Positions 27,904 through 48,797 of a stretch of DNA of 64,000 nt are shown here, piece by piece (positions within the stretch are counted from its first letter, which is position 1; each line of letters starts with the position of its first letter). Location of the stretch: assembly GCF_027744825.2 (NCBI RefSeq), contig NC_071336.1, forward strand, positions 15,713,501 through 15,777,500, in the 5' to 3' direction. The notes under the pieces were generated by a model. The model saw only the letters and a program-made list of their open reading frames with translations. It was not told the DNA's origin and searched no databases. A program made the position numbers and the translations under genes. The DNA is from Synchiropus splendidus. Taxonomy: Eukaryota; Chordata; Actinopteri; Syngnathiformes; Callionymidae.

Positions 27904-30900
27904 ATGGACCTGAATTTCTATTCGGATCTGACGGGCGGTACCGGACCACACGACGGCGATCCAGAGTTCCTGGATCCGCAGTCATTCAATGGATTTGACA
28001 CAGACAACAAGGTGACTCCAGAGACACTGTCACAGTGTAGAATGTTAGTTCTTCAAAATAAACCATCACAGAGCAAACTAGCTTAGCGACCAATCCCTTT
28101 GTTTACCATCAACTGTTGCTTACAAATATGTATCAGGGAATAGCAGTTAGAAAGTCCCCCTGTTTACACGCCTTTGCTATAGTAACATGTTCACCCCAAA
28201 TGTCCAGTTTCCAGGTGGCAGTGACAACTTTCTTACCATTTCTGGGTCCAGCCATCCCTTCCTTTCTGCCGCTGAGGTATTTATTTTGCCCGGAATGTGC
28301 ATGTGTGTGGCTTGCAGTGGAGAGTCTTGCATGACGCTAAAACCAGCAGTCTTGTTTAATTGTATGAAGTCTGAAATAACTTCCGTTGGCTGCAGCCACG
28401 TTGACATCCCTGCCGTCTTTTGGGCATTATGGTTCTCAAAATGACAGCCATGGATGTTGATCTGAAGATGCTTGAGAGTTTGTGACCGTTTGGGATTTGT
28501 CAAGAAGAGTAGCAGGATTGCATTCATTTTGCATAGACACGTGGTGGCTGTGTATCTCATTCATGGATGTCGTAGTTGTAATGAAGAGGTTATGCTGGAA
28601 CCACGGAGGTAGCATCCTACTGGACATAAGCATGTGACTGACAGTTGAACTGTAAATGGTGTGCTCACAACTACATGGATGAGTGCGTTCCACCGACAAA
28701 ATGCCTTGTTCCATGTGTGATCACTAGAAAGACCGTTCAAAAGGGTGTCGACCTTTGACTATTTTTTTATCTTCAGTTTTTTCCCCTTTAGTTCTGTTCT
28801 CGTCAAAATCACCATGCAAGCATCTCTTTCCTCAGACCTTCCACACCCCCAGTCTCGGAGATGAGGAGTTCGAGATCCCTCCCATCTCGCTGGACCCCGA
28901 CACGGCGCTCTCCGTGTCAGATGTGGTGTCACAGTTTGGTGAGCTGTCTGACACAGGCCCTGGGAACGTGGTGGTCGAAGGAGATGACCCTTCTTTTGCA
29001 TCCACTTTTGTCAACAATTCATCACAAGGGTTGGAGCACCTCAGTCTTGGGGTCATCAACCAGCCAGGTGGAGCACTGTTGGGATCATCTCTGGGGATGG
29101 TGAGAGTAAGTAAAACGCTGGATCCAAGTTGCTATTACTAAAGACACTCATCTCCATCTTCAGGATCTTGGCCATCCCATAGGCTCTCAGTTCGGCAGCT
29201 CATCATCTGTGACCATCGACGTTCCACTGGGTGACATGGGCCCTGGCTTACTAGGGTCCAACCAGCTGACCACCATCGATCAGTCAGAGCTGAGTGCTCA
29301 ACTGGGCCTGGGCTTGGGCGGAGGGAATCTATTACAAGGACCTCAGTCTCCAGACAACCCCCTATCTGTCTCGTCCTCGCCCAGAGGCTCCCTTCAGGAC
29401 GACGACATCAACGACTTTAAAGCGGTGAGAATGAAAACACCTGGTGTTGCAGTTAATCGTTGTCACATTAGTTGTCTGCTGCTTACGTTTTGTCTCTTAA
29501 ATTCGCAACATAAAATTTGACTTTTCAGGTTGTCAAAAAAAAAGCGTCAATTGTTTCATGAAACATGAGGGAATCAGAATGTGACTTCACCTATGTCGGT
29601 GAACACTTTTTTTGCGAAACTACATTTGCAAAAATCTTACAAATTCAGTAAAATGTGTCTTAGTGAAGTTTTTATGTGTTATTCATACAAGCGGTGTTGT
29701 GTTTCTCCAGAGCGTCCTTGTAGACTCTCCTGTCTCCTCGGCTTTCACGACCGGAGTCTTCCCCTTCGATCCATCCCTGACTGACATCTCAACCCCAGGG
29801 ATCACATCTGCACCCAAAAAAGAGCCCAAGAAACCAGTTTCAGCCTATGCTTTGTTTTTCCGTGACACACAGGCTGCTATTAAGGGACAAAATGCTAACG
29901 CCACTTTTGGAGAGGTTTCCAAGATCGTGGCCTCCATGTGGGACAGTCTGGGAGAGGAGCAGAAACAGGTAACACATGAGAACGTTAGGAAACTATTTTT
30001 ATATTTTGAACATCTTAACACAGATGAATCCATCATAATGAACAGTCTGATACAGTTTTTAATGCTGCCTTGCGTGACTCATTGAAGCCCAATTTGGTGC
30101 CAAAGCATACACATTGCTGCATTGAAGCTCTCTCTCTGCAGCTGTATTGGAGACACATGACTTTTCTTTTTCATGCCGCAGAACTAATATCTTTGAACAC
30201 AGTCCAAGTCTACTGAAAATTCAGGACAGTTTTCAAACAGGATTGAGAATCACAACTTCCACAATATCCACTAAAAAAACTCTGCAGAGTTCAGCCATGA
30301 TGGTGGCAAGTGAGCCACTTTTCAATACTGCTGTGGCTCTAACACACTAAACAGTCCAGGTTATAGGCCACAAAGTGTTTTATTTGCAGCGACTGGACGA
30401 GTCAAAAGCCACAACAAACAAGTTGATAGCCAGTCGTCTCTGTCCTCTTCCCTCCTCCGCTTGCTTGCAGCTTCCTGAACATGCCGGAACACGCTCAACT
30501 CCTTGTGGCACGTTCACATAATTCAATTAGTTTCTCAAATTTACTCAAGGTCGACGAATGGAGCCCATGGCTTTTAGTTTCTTATTGTATTGTTTTTTAA
30601 AGTGTTTTTTTTTGTGTATAAAAGGAAATTATTTTGAAAGTCTCTCAAAGTCTTGGTGCCTACCACGCACGTGGTCAGCAGTCATTTCACATTAATGTGG
30701 ATATGTTTGTTTTGTTTAACATTGGCGGTTTGATAAGCAGCCCATATGTATATTCCTTTTTCTTGTGAGTGTTCGCTCTTGAATGAAAATGAAATGGCAT
30801 TTTGATTTATCAAGTATGAATAGCCGACATAAAGACGCCAACAAAAACGGCTTATTTCTGTCGTCTCAAATGAAGTGGTTGCCTGCAGAAGTCACACGGC

Positions 30901-33381
30901 ATGAAATTCAAATGGAATGAACTGTAATGTGTGTCATCTTTTAGGTTTACAAAAGGAAAAATGAGGCAGCAAAACGCGAGTACTTGAAAGCGCTTGCGGA
31001 GTACAGAGCGAGTCACAACTCTAAGGTGAGGATTTGAAACTGCATGACTTTCTGACATCATATAGTGTTCTCTAGACCCCATTTGCTTTTAGATAAAACT
31101 GGAGTCATTTTTTTTGTTTCAGTAAATATTTCCTTTTTAACAAATGTGTTGCCTTTATTCCTATCTATCTAACAGGTGTTTGAGGTTATTGTTCTCACCC
31201 TAAGTTGATTCAAAGGTTGCTCTTATAGACTTCTGTTCAGGTGTTAAGCTGTGCAGTATAAAGGCCTTCATTGCTGCCTGACACCACAAAGTAGTGTGTT
31301 TCAAGGCTATGTTCCTCGGGTCCCAATGATTCCCACACTTTTAAAATTTTTATTTTTCAGGCCCCGATTGAAGTCATGGACACGGCTCCGTCGCCGCCGC
31401 CTCCCGCCCCATCCCCTCCAGTGATCACGACCCCTGCTCCCGCCCCTGCTGCTCCGGCCCGCTCGGTCCGATCTCAGCATTACAACCCCGAGGAGAACAC
31501 CATCACTAACATTTGCACCTCCAACATCATCATCGACTTGCCTCAAGTCACCACTCGCTCCAAAACACGCCCCGCCAAACCCGCCCCAACCACCAGCAGT
31601 ACCCCAACTCATCCCACAGTCGCCAAGATTATAATCAAGCAAACGCAGCTGCCTTCAGGCGCTGTGACTGTGACCGCTACGCAAGCATCATCGCCTCGGC
31701 AACCTCCACCACTTCAGCAAATGCAAAACACGCCGCCGCCCCCGCGACTCCAGCAGATGGTGCATGCCCAGACTCTTCCACAACTGCATGCCAAGCCCAG
31801 AGGAGGAGGAGCCACCGCAGCCACAGCACCGCCTCCTCTACAGATCAATGTCGCCCGGTCATCATGGCAGTCGGATTCCAGCGCGTCAATCATTGTGACA
31901 TCAGCTGGGGACACCCCCACATCTCTGTCCTCCTCAGCTCTCACAGTGACAGTGGGTCAGTTGGCAAGTGTGACCGGAGATGATGAGGTGGCAGAAGAAG
32001 GGGTAAGATCAGACACGCGTTTACAAAATGTCACTTTTCTGGTGTTTATGAGTTGTTTTTGTCACGTCTGTCAGATGGAGGTTGAGGTGAACGTAGCTCC
32101 TGCGACCCCCACAGCCAGCCCCAACATCTGCGTTCGGGCCGGTTGCAAGAACCCCGCTGTAGAAAGCAAAGACTGGGACAAAGAGTACTGTAGCAACGAG
32201 TGTGTTGCTACTCACTGCAGGTTTGTTTCCCCACTTGTGTATGTGCATGGCTGTGTGTAGTCATGCCTCTGTTATGTCTCATCTTGGACGTTCCCCTCAT
32301 TGATGAGCCGTAAATCTGTCTGCCAAGAAAGCAATTGCGATCCAGTCATGATCCAAGAGATCTTTGTTTTTAAATTGGAAATATGAATCTCAATCAAAGT
32401 TACAGCAGGTGGCGCTGTTTATTTCACCTGTCTCAACTTCCTGTGGAAACAGAAGTTTAAAAACTGAGGTGAGCAGTAGACTGAGGTTGGATTGGCATCA
32501 AAGTTGGCCAAGAGCGAAGGCTGAGACACATCGCGAGTCAGAGTGTTTTTATGTAGTGGTTTGTAACAAGTTTGACAAGTTTTAGAGAGCTAAGAATGTA
32601 CATTTACATCTATTTAAATGCATGAATTTGAAAAAAAGTTTTCTCAGGATTCCAACTTTGTTATCGTCAATTCATTCATTTTTCTGGTCACAAATCAAAT
32701 TTTTATTTTGGGATGTTTCAGCTAAACGCACTTCTCTGAGTCATTAGAATTTTAGAACATTTCAGTTCTACAACAAACAGTTCTCTTGTTTTCTCATGTC
32801 GCTGGTCATGAAGTGGCTCTTAATCACAGACAATGACAGCTTTAAGTCATGGCCTGTGCCCTTTAATTACTCATAAAGAAAAGGAGAGCGGTCAATAGGT
32901 GAGAGTAAAGACTGAAGCCCCTTTGATATTCTGACCGGCTTCCTGCATTATTTACTGCGTACTAACGCACGGCAACTTACAGCGCCATCTACTGTCGTAA
33001 TGGAATAGTCCTCCGACTGCTAGTGGATCTCATTGACAGGAAATTGTTCATTTGTTTTGACAAAAAAATGAAGGTGCTTCTTTGTCAAGTTTATTCTTTT
33101 TCATTCCTGACATGAGTCATAGATTTGGATATGGATATAGCATCTATTTGTATATAGTGTCCACATCCTTTCTTGGAGCAATAACTAAACAGTACATTGT
33201 TTGAGTGTGTGTGCCTTACTTGTGTGGAGGTTTTCAATCCGCACTGCAGGAATACTGTCATTTGTCTGATTTATTCTGGCCTAGTCTAATCTAATCTAAA
33301 ACGTTTGATTGTGTCTTCGGCAGAGACGTGTTTATGGCCTGGTGCGCCATCCGAGGACAGAACTCCACCACAGTCACATAA
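27904..33381 (+). CDS. TOX4: TOX4 HMG-box transcription regulator
   Basis: TOX4 is a nuclear HMG-box protein that binds distorted DNA and acts with the PNUTS/PP1 phosphatase complex on RNA polymerase II. Exons: 27904-28011, 28208-28276, 28836-29099, 29164-29424, 29711-29968, 30945-31025, 31361-32002, 32075-32220, 33324-33381; all phases agree, giving 628 residues (human 621). Seen in order: an acidic N-terminal activation region with [13 protein letters not shown] and [14 protein letters not shown], then [18 protein letters not shown]. The HMG box is at about 274-345 ([20 protein letters not shown]). A Pro/Thr/Ala-rich region spans about 348-560, and a C-terminal Cys-rich segment contains [16 protein letters not shown] and [14 protein letters not shown]. 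The start agrees with the MD-x-x-FY opening of TOX proteins. TOX4 rather than TOX1-3 follows from the C-terminus and the SUPT16H neighbour. The Lys/Arg cluster normally before the HMG box is reduced to APKKEPKK. Confidence 0.92.
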
Positions 33382-34131
33382 TGAATGTGAAGCGCTGCTG
33401 CAAAGGAGGAGAGAGGACAAAGAGACTACTGGGACATTAAGCAGAGCTCATGGAAGGAAGCCAAGGACAGACGCTGGATTTGATACTTCAAACTGAAATA
33501 TCATGCCAGATGTGTTTTAGTAATGTCGGGAAGATGCTTGGATTTTTAATTTAACTGGAAAATTTCTCTCAGAATTATCAGATTGATTTATTAATTATGA
33601 AAATCGAATCAGGAGATGAAACACTTCATTCTGACTGTAAAATATACCTTCTTGAAGCGTGAACCTGATGGACGGAATTAAAAAAGACCACATTTTATAC
33701 CAAATCTATCCCCTTCATTGTTTGAATGAAATTGTCGTTGGATTGATGTCTACCTTTTATTCTTTTTTTTTTTTTAATCATACGACTGAGGTATCTGGGA
33801 GATATCTACTAGAATGTCAGCCATTATTGGTTACGTCAGGGACCAGCTCTCAGCCTTGACTATTTCTCATGGAGTGATGGTGAGGTGAGTGAGGAGTCTC
33901 CATGGATGATGATGCTTGCTGTTAAGAAAGAGACGTGTTGTGAAAGTAAGGATGAGTTTGGGGAGAAGATGGAGACTGACTCTCTGTGCTACTCTCTGGT
34001 CGGATGTGTCTAAAGCAGAAAACCAAACTGCACAGGGCAAATTGTACATTACTATTTGGCAGTGAACTGAGGTTTCTGGGAAGATATACAAGCAAAATGA
34101 GGCAATGACAGAAAATTAGAATTAAAATAAA
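33382..34131 (+). terminator. TOX4 3' UTR with poly(A) signal
   Basis: About 750 bases of non-coding sequence after the TOX4 stop, with AATAAA at 34126-34131. The next gene's promoter follows immediately, so the spacing is tight. A T11 run lies near 33766. Nothing else is recognised. Confidence 0.5.
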
Positions 34132-34189
34132 GTGAGCAGTTTTAAATGGAATATTTCAGTATTTTTTAATGTGACAGTTCACACACGCG

Positions 34190-34345
34190 TGTCCGTGGAG
34201 CGCAACGTAAATGACGTCAATCCACATCCTGGCTGTTTTATCATCGCGAGATTTCAGACAGTGCGCTTGTTTGATGACGATGGCGGGAAAGCCACCATGG
34301 CGGGAAAAGATGGCGTGGCTAGCAAAAGAAAGGGGGCGCCATCGA
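34190..34345 (+). promoter_or_regulatory. Promoter-like block upstream of SUPT16H (CRE, E2F, YY1-type motifs)
   Basis: The block has TGACGTCA near 34212, two GCGGGAAA E2F-type sites (about 34283 and 34301) and two YY1-type motifs, CCACCATGGCGG and AAGATGGCG. It lies 500-650 bases before the SUPT16H ATG and directly after the TOX4 poly(A) signal. A replication-coupled histone chaperone with E2F sites is plausible. A 119-codon ORF overlaps it and is probably not a gene. Confidence 0.5.
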
Positions 34346-34841
34346 GCAGCTGCGTCAAAATTGCAATAAATATTGTGCAAAAACAAAGAAGTAGTGATAG
34401 AAGCACGTCATTCACTATCACTGTAGGTCCCTTTAATGTTTTCAAAAATAACCAAAAGAGTAGTCATTGTAGACAGTTGTGTGTTTATTAACTATTATTT
34501 AAATAAAGTAAGGAGGAGGCCACGAGGGGGAGGGAGAGTCGGAGAAAGGGAGGCGGGACTGTGTTAATTATTCTCCATCAGTGTGTGCGTGGTGCTCGAT
34601 AACAAAAAGCTGTGCATGTATGTTTTAACAATTAAGTGTATTTTAATCTAAGTATAGAGTTTCTGTGTGCGTCGGGGTGCGTGAAATCCTCCAGCGTTGC
34701 GCCGATCGAGTCGCTGAAATTCTCAAAGAAGCGTCTGTGGGAGAGTCAGCAGGCGTGGAAGTGAAGTGCGTTGTTGATCCCCATCATCCGGCCTGCTGAG
34801 AGGCGACGCCGGGAGCTGGAGTAGGCAGCTGAAGACTCACC

Positions 34842-43459
<8,618 letters not shown>

Positions 43460-44055
43460 TTGTTTCACACATGTTCATACACACTGCCAAACCGAGCTGA
43501 CCGGACTTCTCCTTCTACCCAAACTGGCTCTTTGTTTTGTTCTTTTTTTTTTTTTTTTTTTACACAAACACACCGTGTGTGTAGAAGTAGACGTCCTCTT
43601 CTGTTTGTGTTGGTCAGTGAAGTTTCTTGTTGAAGTGCTTAAGTACAAGAAAGGCAGTCACGCCGGTTGTTAGTCCTCATTTCCCTTCTGTTGGTCTGTC
43701 CCTCCTCATCAGGGTGTCAGGTGTGTGCGCATGTGTGCTCATGGGGTTTTTACTGTCAAAATAAGTTTCTTAAAGAACAGGTAACTTATGCATCCTCTTA
43801 GTGTTTTATACAAAAACTGAAGTGACTTTCACAACTTGCCAGCGTGTGTCGCTGTAACCTCACCACGGGTCATATTTGTTTCGCGGGGCAGAGAAACATT
43901 TTCTGATTCCAGTCATGTTCCTTTTTTAATAGGGTTTGTACAAATGGATGCACACAGACACACACACACAGACTCCCTCGCACTTGTTTATTTTTCTGTT
44001 CCTTCTGAGTAGATGTAATGTTGATTCTAAAAATCTGTTTTTGTTTTTGTAAGGA

Positions 44056-44061
44056 AATAAA
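44056..44061 (+). terminator. Poly(A) signal of SUPT16H
   Basis: AATAAA about 600 bases after the SUPT16H stop, in T- and A-rich sequence. The 3' UTR in between includes a T run near 43543-43561 and a short CA repeat near 43957. Confidence 0.6.
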
Positions 44062-45203
44062 AAGGATCTGTAATTTGACTGTTTTGTCATAATGCATTTG
44101 CCAGACTCTTAAAGTGGCTTCCATTTAGAATGTTGAGAAATGGGAGTGGGTTCATGGATTGTCGTGGTGCTTCCTCTCAGTTGAAAGCACAGGATTCAGC
44201 CAACATTGTGAGTGAGGCGTAAGCAGCGTGTCGCCGTCTTCCAAACCAAGTTTAGCCCTACGTTAGCTTTATCGCAACAGAGGCTGAGCCAATCTATCAA
44301 GCACCGAAGCTCATTGTGGTGAACAAGGATGGAGTTGCTTCATTTCAGGACAACGCCCTTTTTTTGTTTCCCAAGTGACCTCAAGCGAAAACAAGGAAAC
44401 TGTTTCCATTTCAAAGCCCACTGAGGCTTTATAAAAAAAAAAAATGCGTCGCCAGCGTGGTCACCGGCCATATCTGTAGAAGTGCTGCAGCCTATTTCAT
44501 ACCACCAATGTAGCTGTGTTTGAGGTGTGTCCAGATGGACCAGGAGTTGCTTGAATAACAGTGTTTTGAAATCCTGACTGCAATTCCAGTCATTCCATTT
44601 GTTGAAACTTGAAAACAGCTCCATGAGAACACAACCATGTTTTCTTGGTGGATGAATTGACGTTATCTGAAAGTCCACTTATCCTCCTGAGTATTTCAAA
44701 TATCCAGCGTCTAAGTTGACTTCCTTCTGTTGACCAAACCAGTTCAACTGCAGCCCTGAGTAAAGCCAGTGTCCCACTCACCTTAGCTGCACTCATACTC
44801 CTCATCCTGAGGTCAGAAGAGAGAGCTCCTCACAGGTAGGTCATCTCAACATTCCGTGCCTCCTTTATGTTTCATATCATTTTTGATTTTTCAGTGTTAT
44901 GGAACAGTGACTTGAAAGAAGCTTTATTTTGTGATTTCTTTTCAGTCAAGCTTCACCTGCCAGTCACTGAATGATAATTGTAAATAGCTAATGGAAAAGC
45001 AGCGCCACCAAGCTACTCTTCTTCACCCAAACACTTCGAATTATTGACCTACCGTGTGTTTTTTCAAACCTAATCGAATTCGTGTTAGAAGTATCTGAGT
45101 GCAGCCCACATCCAACCAAGCCTTCAAACCATGACATTCATGGTTTGTGCCGAAAATCCTTCTAATGATGGGTCTGACTGTTAAATTGTTTCAGGAGAAA
45201 GAC
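44062..45203. other. Intergenic space before the lectin cluster
   Basis: About 1.1 kb between the SUPT16H poly(A) signal and the first lectin start codon. I see no coding exon. A minus-strand 112-codon ORF around 44340-44678 has no recognisable domain. The promoter of the first lectin gene must lie here but shows no distinct motif to me. Confidence 0.45.
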
Positions 45204-48200
45204 ATGAAACCGTCCATGCTGCTGATCCACTTGGGTGAGTTGCTCTGGAGCAGACTGTGCTGAAACATCAGTCTGTTTATCAGATACCTGTCCTTTACCT
45301 GTTCGCTGAATGAGTTGAAAAACACTTGACCAGTACAAACAGAACAGGAGGCTGACCCTCCCTTGCTCCGTCTCACTGCAGGTCTGTGTGTTCTCTCAAC
45401 TGGTCGTCCCCATCAGTACCACTTTATCGGGACCAGCCTGCCGTGGTTCCAGGCCCAGTGGCACTGCAGACGTCACTTCACTGATCTGGCCACTGTGGCT
45501 GACGCCCAAGAGATGAAGCTCCTGGTTGACTCGGTTCAACACTCCGCCTCAGATTCTCCTGCCATGGTCTGGATCGGACTGTACGACAACCTGACCAGCT
45601 GGAGGTGGTCGCACTCTCAGCAAGGCATCTACAAAGAGCAGGAGAGCGTGTACAGGAACTGGGGTCCGGATCAGCCGGACAACTTCAGGGGAGACCAGCT
45701 GTGCGTCACGATGTCCAGTGGCGGGAAGTGGAGCGACTCCCCGTGCTTCTTCAGGAAACGCTTCGTCTGCAATGACGGTCAGATCTTGGGTGTGAACCTT
45801 CACGTCTGGAATCTCTAACATACACTTTTCATGAACAGATACAAAACGTGCCGATCAGCCGTTCATTTTCGTCCGCAAGTTCCTGAGCTGGCCCGAAGCC
45901 CAGAGGTACTGCCGGGAGCACCACACAGACCTGAGCGGTGTGAGGAACGAAGAAGAGAATCTGGAACTGCAACGACTGCTCAGGAACAGGAGCAGCTGGA
46001 TCGGCCTCTTCAGGTTAGGCAAACTCCTCTGAACCATCGACCTCTGAACTCTCCAACTGATTCAAGATCAGAGTGAGAGATTGAGTTGTTTATGAAAAAA
46101 ACCTAAAATAATAATAAATAATTTACAAAGAAAAATAAGCACATGCAACAACACGTGACACTGAGAGATTGTTCTCCAATGTTTAGCGGCAACCATATAA
46201 TAATTCATATATTAGATTAAATTAAATGTCCCTTAATATTAAACCTGCTTGAATGTGTCTGAAAAGACAATGAACTTGTTCTATGAAGTACAAATGATAA
46301 ATTTATAAATTAATGTGTTGAATTTGAATGTACTTAAAGATCAACAAATACATTCCAAACTGATGGAAGATAAGATTGTTTATACTTGTTTTCTATATTT
46401 TAAATCAGAGAGAAATTTCTACATTCTGAGAGTTTCAACACTTGGCTCATGAGAACTGGACTAATACAAGCGCAGGCAAATCAGTGCTCGTGCACTTCCT
46501 AACAGAAAGTCTTTTTTTATGCTCATGGACAATGAAAAAGAAAAAAGTAAAAAAGAAATGTTTTGTTTTCAGGACGAGGGAGTGGTCAGATGGAAGCCAG
46601 TCCTCCTACAGAAACTGGAAGTTTGGTCAGCCTGATAATCACAAAGGTCAGCAGCGGTGCACGGCGTCTGACCTCATGGACGGAGGACTGTGGTCAGATG
46701 AAAGCTGCCACACCAAGCTGCCATTCATCTGCCACAGAGATGACGGTGCGTGTGTTCCTCTCCTTCTTTCGCGCTGCTGAGTTGATGCCTTCTCATACTG
46801 ACACCATGTCTTCAATGGCGCTCTTGTCACTGACTACAAAAACACTCAGAGAGTGCAAACCTCCATCACGCTGCTTCAATCCACCCATAATACAATCTCC
46901 CAGTGTTAAAGAATCCGCTTTCTTACATGAGGTTCAAATCTGTCAAGCAGGGATCTCAAACTCAATCTCCAAGGATGAATGTCGAAAGGATTTGCGAAAG
47001 TGTTTAATCAGGAAGTCAGATTTCATTTGTAGCATTGACTGTTATATCGTTCTCAGTCATCACATGAATACTACACTGAAAGAATCCACATCTGATCAGC
47101 AGCTGTGGTCAAACAGTTGCTTCAGCTAAAGTGGTCAAAGACGGTGTGTTCATTTTCCGCAGACGAACGTCCCACTCGTTCACCACTTGTGACCGCAATG
47201 AGACGCACAGGTGCAGGTGACCCACCCTCAACCACCGAGGAGCCGCTTCCAGGCCACATGACCACAGGTGAGCAGTCTTCACTTTAGGTTTGCCTTTCAC
47301 TGAGAGGAAATAATACATTTTCCTTTTTGATACCTTTGTTTGTTTCTCTTCATAATTCATTGTTCACTGGGAATTTGATTCTCTAAACATTCATGACCTG
47401 AAATATGTAATCACTGTGTTTGCAGCAGGAGAGAAACGATCAGCAGTTGTGTCCACCTCCACACACTATAGATCAGCCAAGCCACAGTCACCAACCACTG
47501 ACCGAGGCAGCACAGTCAAGCCCTCTGCAGCCACCATCCAGCCCAACCCTGTCACAGGTCCACTCTCCCACTCTGTGTTGTATTGTTGCTGACAATTTCC
47601 AGCCAATCTGTAGCCCTCTTGTGTTCACTAGCATATTTACAGTCAGACTCATGTCACTTTCACTTCCCTTAACCAACCTCACACTTCCCCAAACACAGTG
47701 TCTGATCATGATCATCTGTCCACTTATGACATCGTGTCGAAGTAACTCTGGACTCTGTGGTTGTGCTGGTTTCTTTAGCTGTGAATTGAATAGCAGTAGA
47801 AGTGCATGTCCTGATGTGATCTGCCCCGCTCTTGTTTGACATGTTTCTATGAAGGTTTTTCATCCGAAGCAGGACCTTCAAACTCTCCATTAACTGCAGA
47901 TCAGAGACGCACCACGACAAAACAGTCAACCACCGACCATCTCAGCCACCCGACCCTTTCAGGTAGCTGATGCCATTTTATCTGACGGGCTGCCATGATT
48001 ATTGTAAGCAATATATCATCAATATATCATCCTCGCTTTTCAACTTTCCAGACACAAAGGACCCAACGCTGAATCAGCTCGGCGCAGTGGACCAGAGCCA
48101 ACACTCCAGTGAGTGTCAGCCTTATTTTACCGTCCGTCTTGGTGGATTTGCTCGGATCCATCTTCAGTCTGAACAGTTTTTGCTCGATCTTTTTCGAACA

Positions 48201-48797
48201 GGCCTTGTGGTTAGATTGAAAGTCAAGTTGACGTCAAGGTCACAACTGAGTGAAGAAGAGATTGAAGACTCTGTTGGTGCTGAGGTGAGTGGATTCAGCT
48301 GCAGTGATATATATATAACAGCAGCAGAGCTCTCACTGTAGATGCTGTAGAGGACAAACTGAGGTCTGGACTGATGGGGGACCTCGGAGGACTGTTTTGG
48401 GGCACGGAAGTTTTCAGGGTTGTGAAAAACCATCTCGATTTAGCCTGTTAACAGCACTGTGTGTCTGACTCAGCCTTTAAATAAACAAACCTAAATCATT
48501 GTTTCAACAAATAATGGCAAATAGTTGTAGACAAGTAAAGTATGTTTGGACAGAGGTCATATTCTAAGCTAACCTACATGTTAGGCTAACATCTGTGTTA
48601 TTCCTACCGTGATACCTAGAGTGCATCTGTGGCCTGTTGAGGTCTTAGTTTAGAGCAGTGATTATGATGAATGCCGGAGTTGGTAAATTCATTTCGATTT
48701 AAGTTCTGTTTGAATCTGTTTTCTGTTTTAGATCCACAACCTTTTGAGAGCGGTGTGGAAATCCTCCAGCCTCAAGATTGTTGTGTGGAGACCCTGA
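45204..48797 (+). CDS. Secreted two-CTLD lectin with Ser/Thr-rich stalk (lectin gene 1)
   Basis: A predicted secreted C-type lectin, broadly like fish CLEC20A or mannose-receptor-like proteins. Exons: 45204-45234, 45382-45777, 45839-46013, 46573-46745, 47163-47267, 47429-47557 (or from 47426), 47873-47962, 48052-48108, 48202-48284, 48732-48797, giving 434 residues. Signal peptide MKPSMLLIHLGLCVLS. CTLD1 (about 22-142) has WIGLYDN and the galactose-type QPD motif followed by WSD. CTLD2 (143-258) has WIGLFR, QPD and WSD. Both keep sugar-binding motifs. Residues 259-385 are a Pro/Ser/Thr-rich, mucin-like stalk in four small exons, the internal ones symmetric in phase 1. The last 49 residues form a module shared with the next two genes. 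No membrane segment is visible. Intron retention after 48284 would give a different C-terminus (stop at 48341), with AATAAA at 48480. The exon model is by eye; stalk exons are least certain. Confidence 0.75.

Noticed and set aside
27376..27951. 191-codon minus-strand ORF across the TOX4 5' region
   Set aside because: Its N-terminal part is the reverse of the A29 tract (poly-Phe), and the rest is Arg-rich by-product of CpG-rich promoter DNA; no domain recognised.
29521..29566. Possible TOX4 basic exon starting GTTGTCAAAAAAAAAGCG
   Set aside because: It begins with Lys codons after a TTTTCAG acceptor, which would be attractive for the missing NLS, but a stop follows within a few codons and no donor precedes it.
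31513..31983. 156-codon ORF overlapping TOX4 exon 7
   Set aside because: Alternative frame of the Pro/Thr/Ala-rich TOX4 exon; exon phases and the homologous C-terminus support the other frame.
34132..34491. 119-codon ORF upstream of SUPT16H
   Set aside because: Overlaps the promoter motifs and has no domain; composition fits non-coding leader or promoter.
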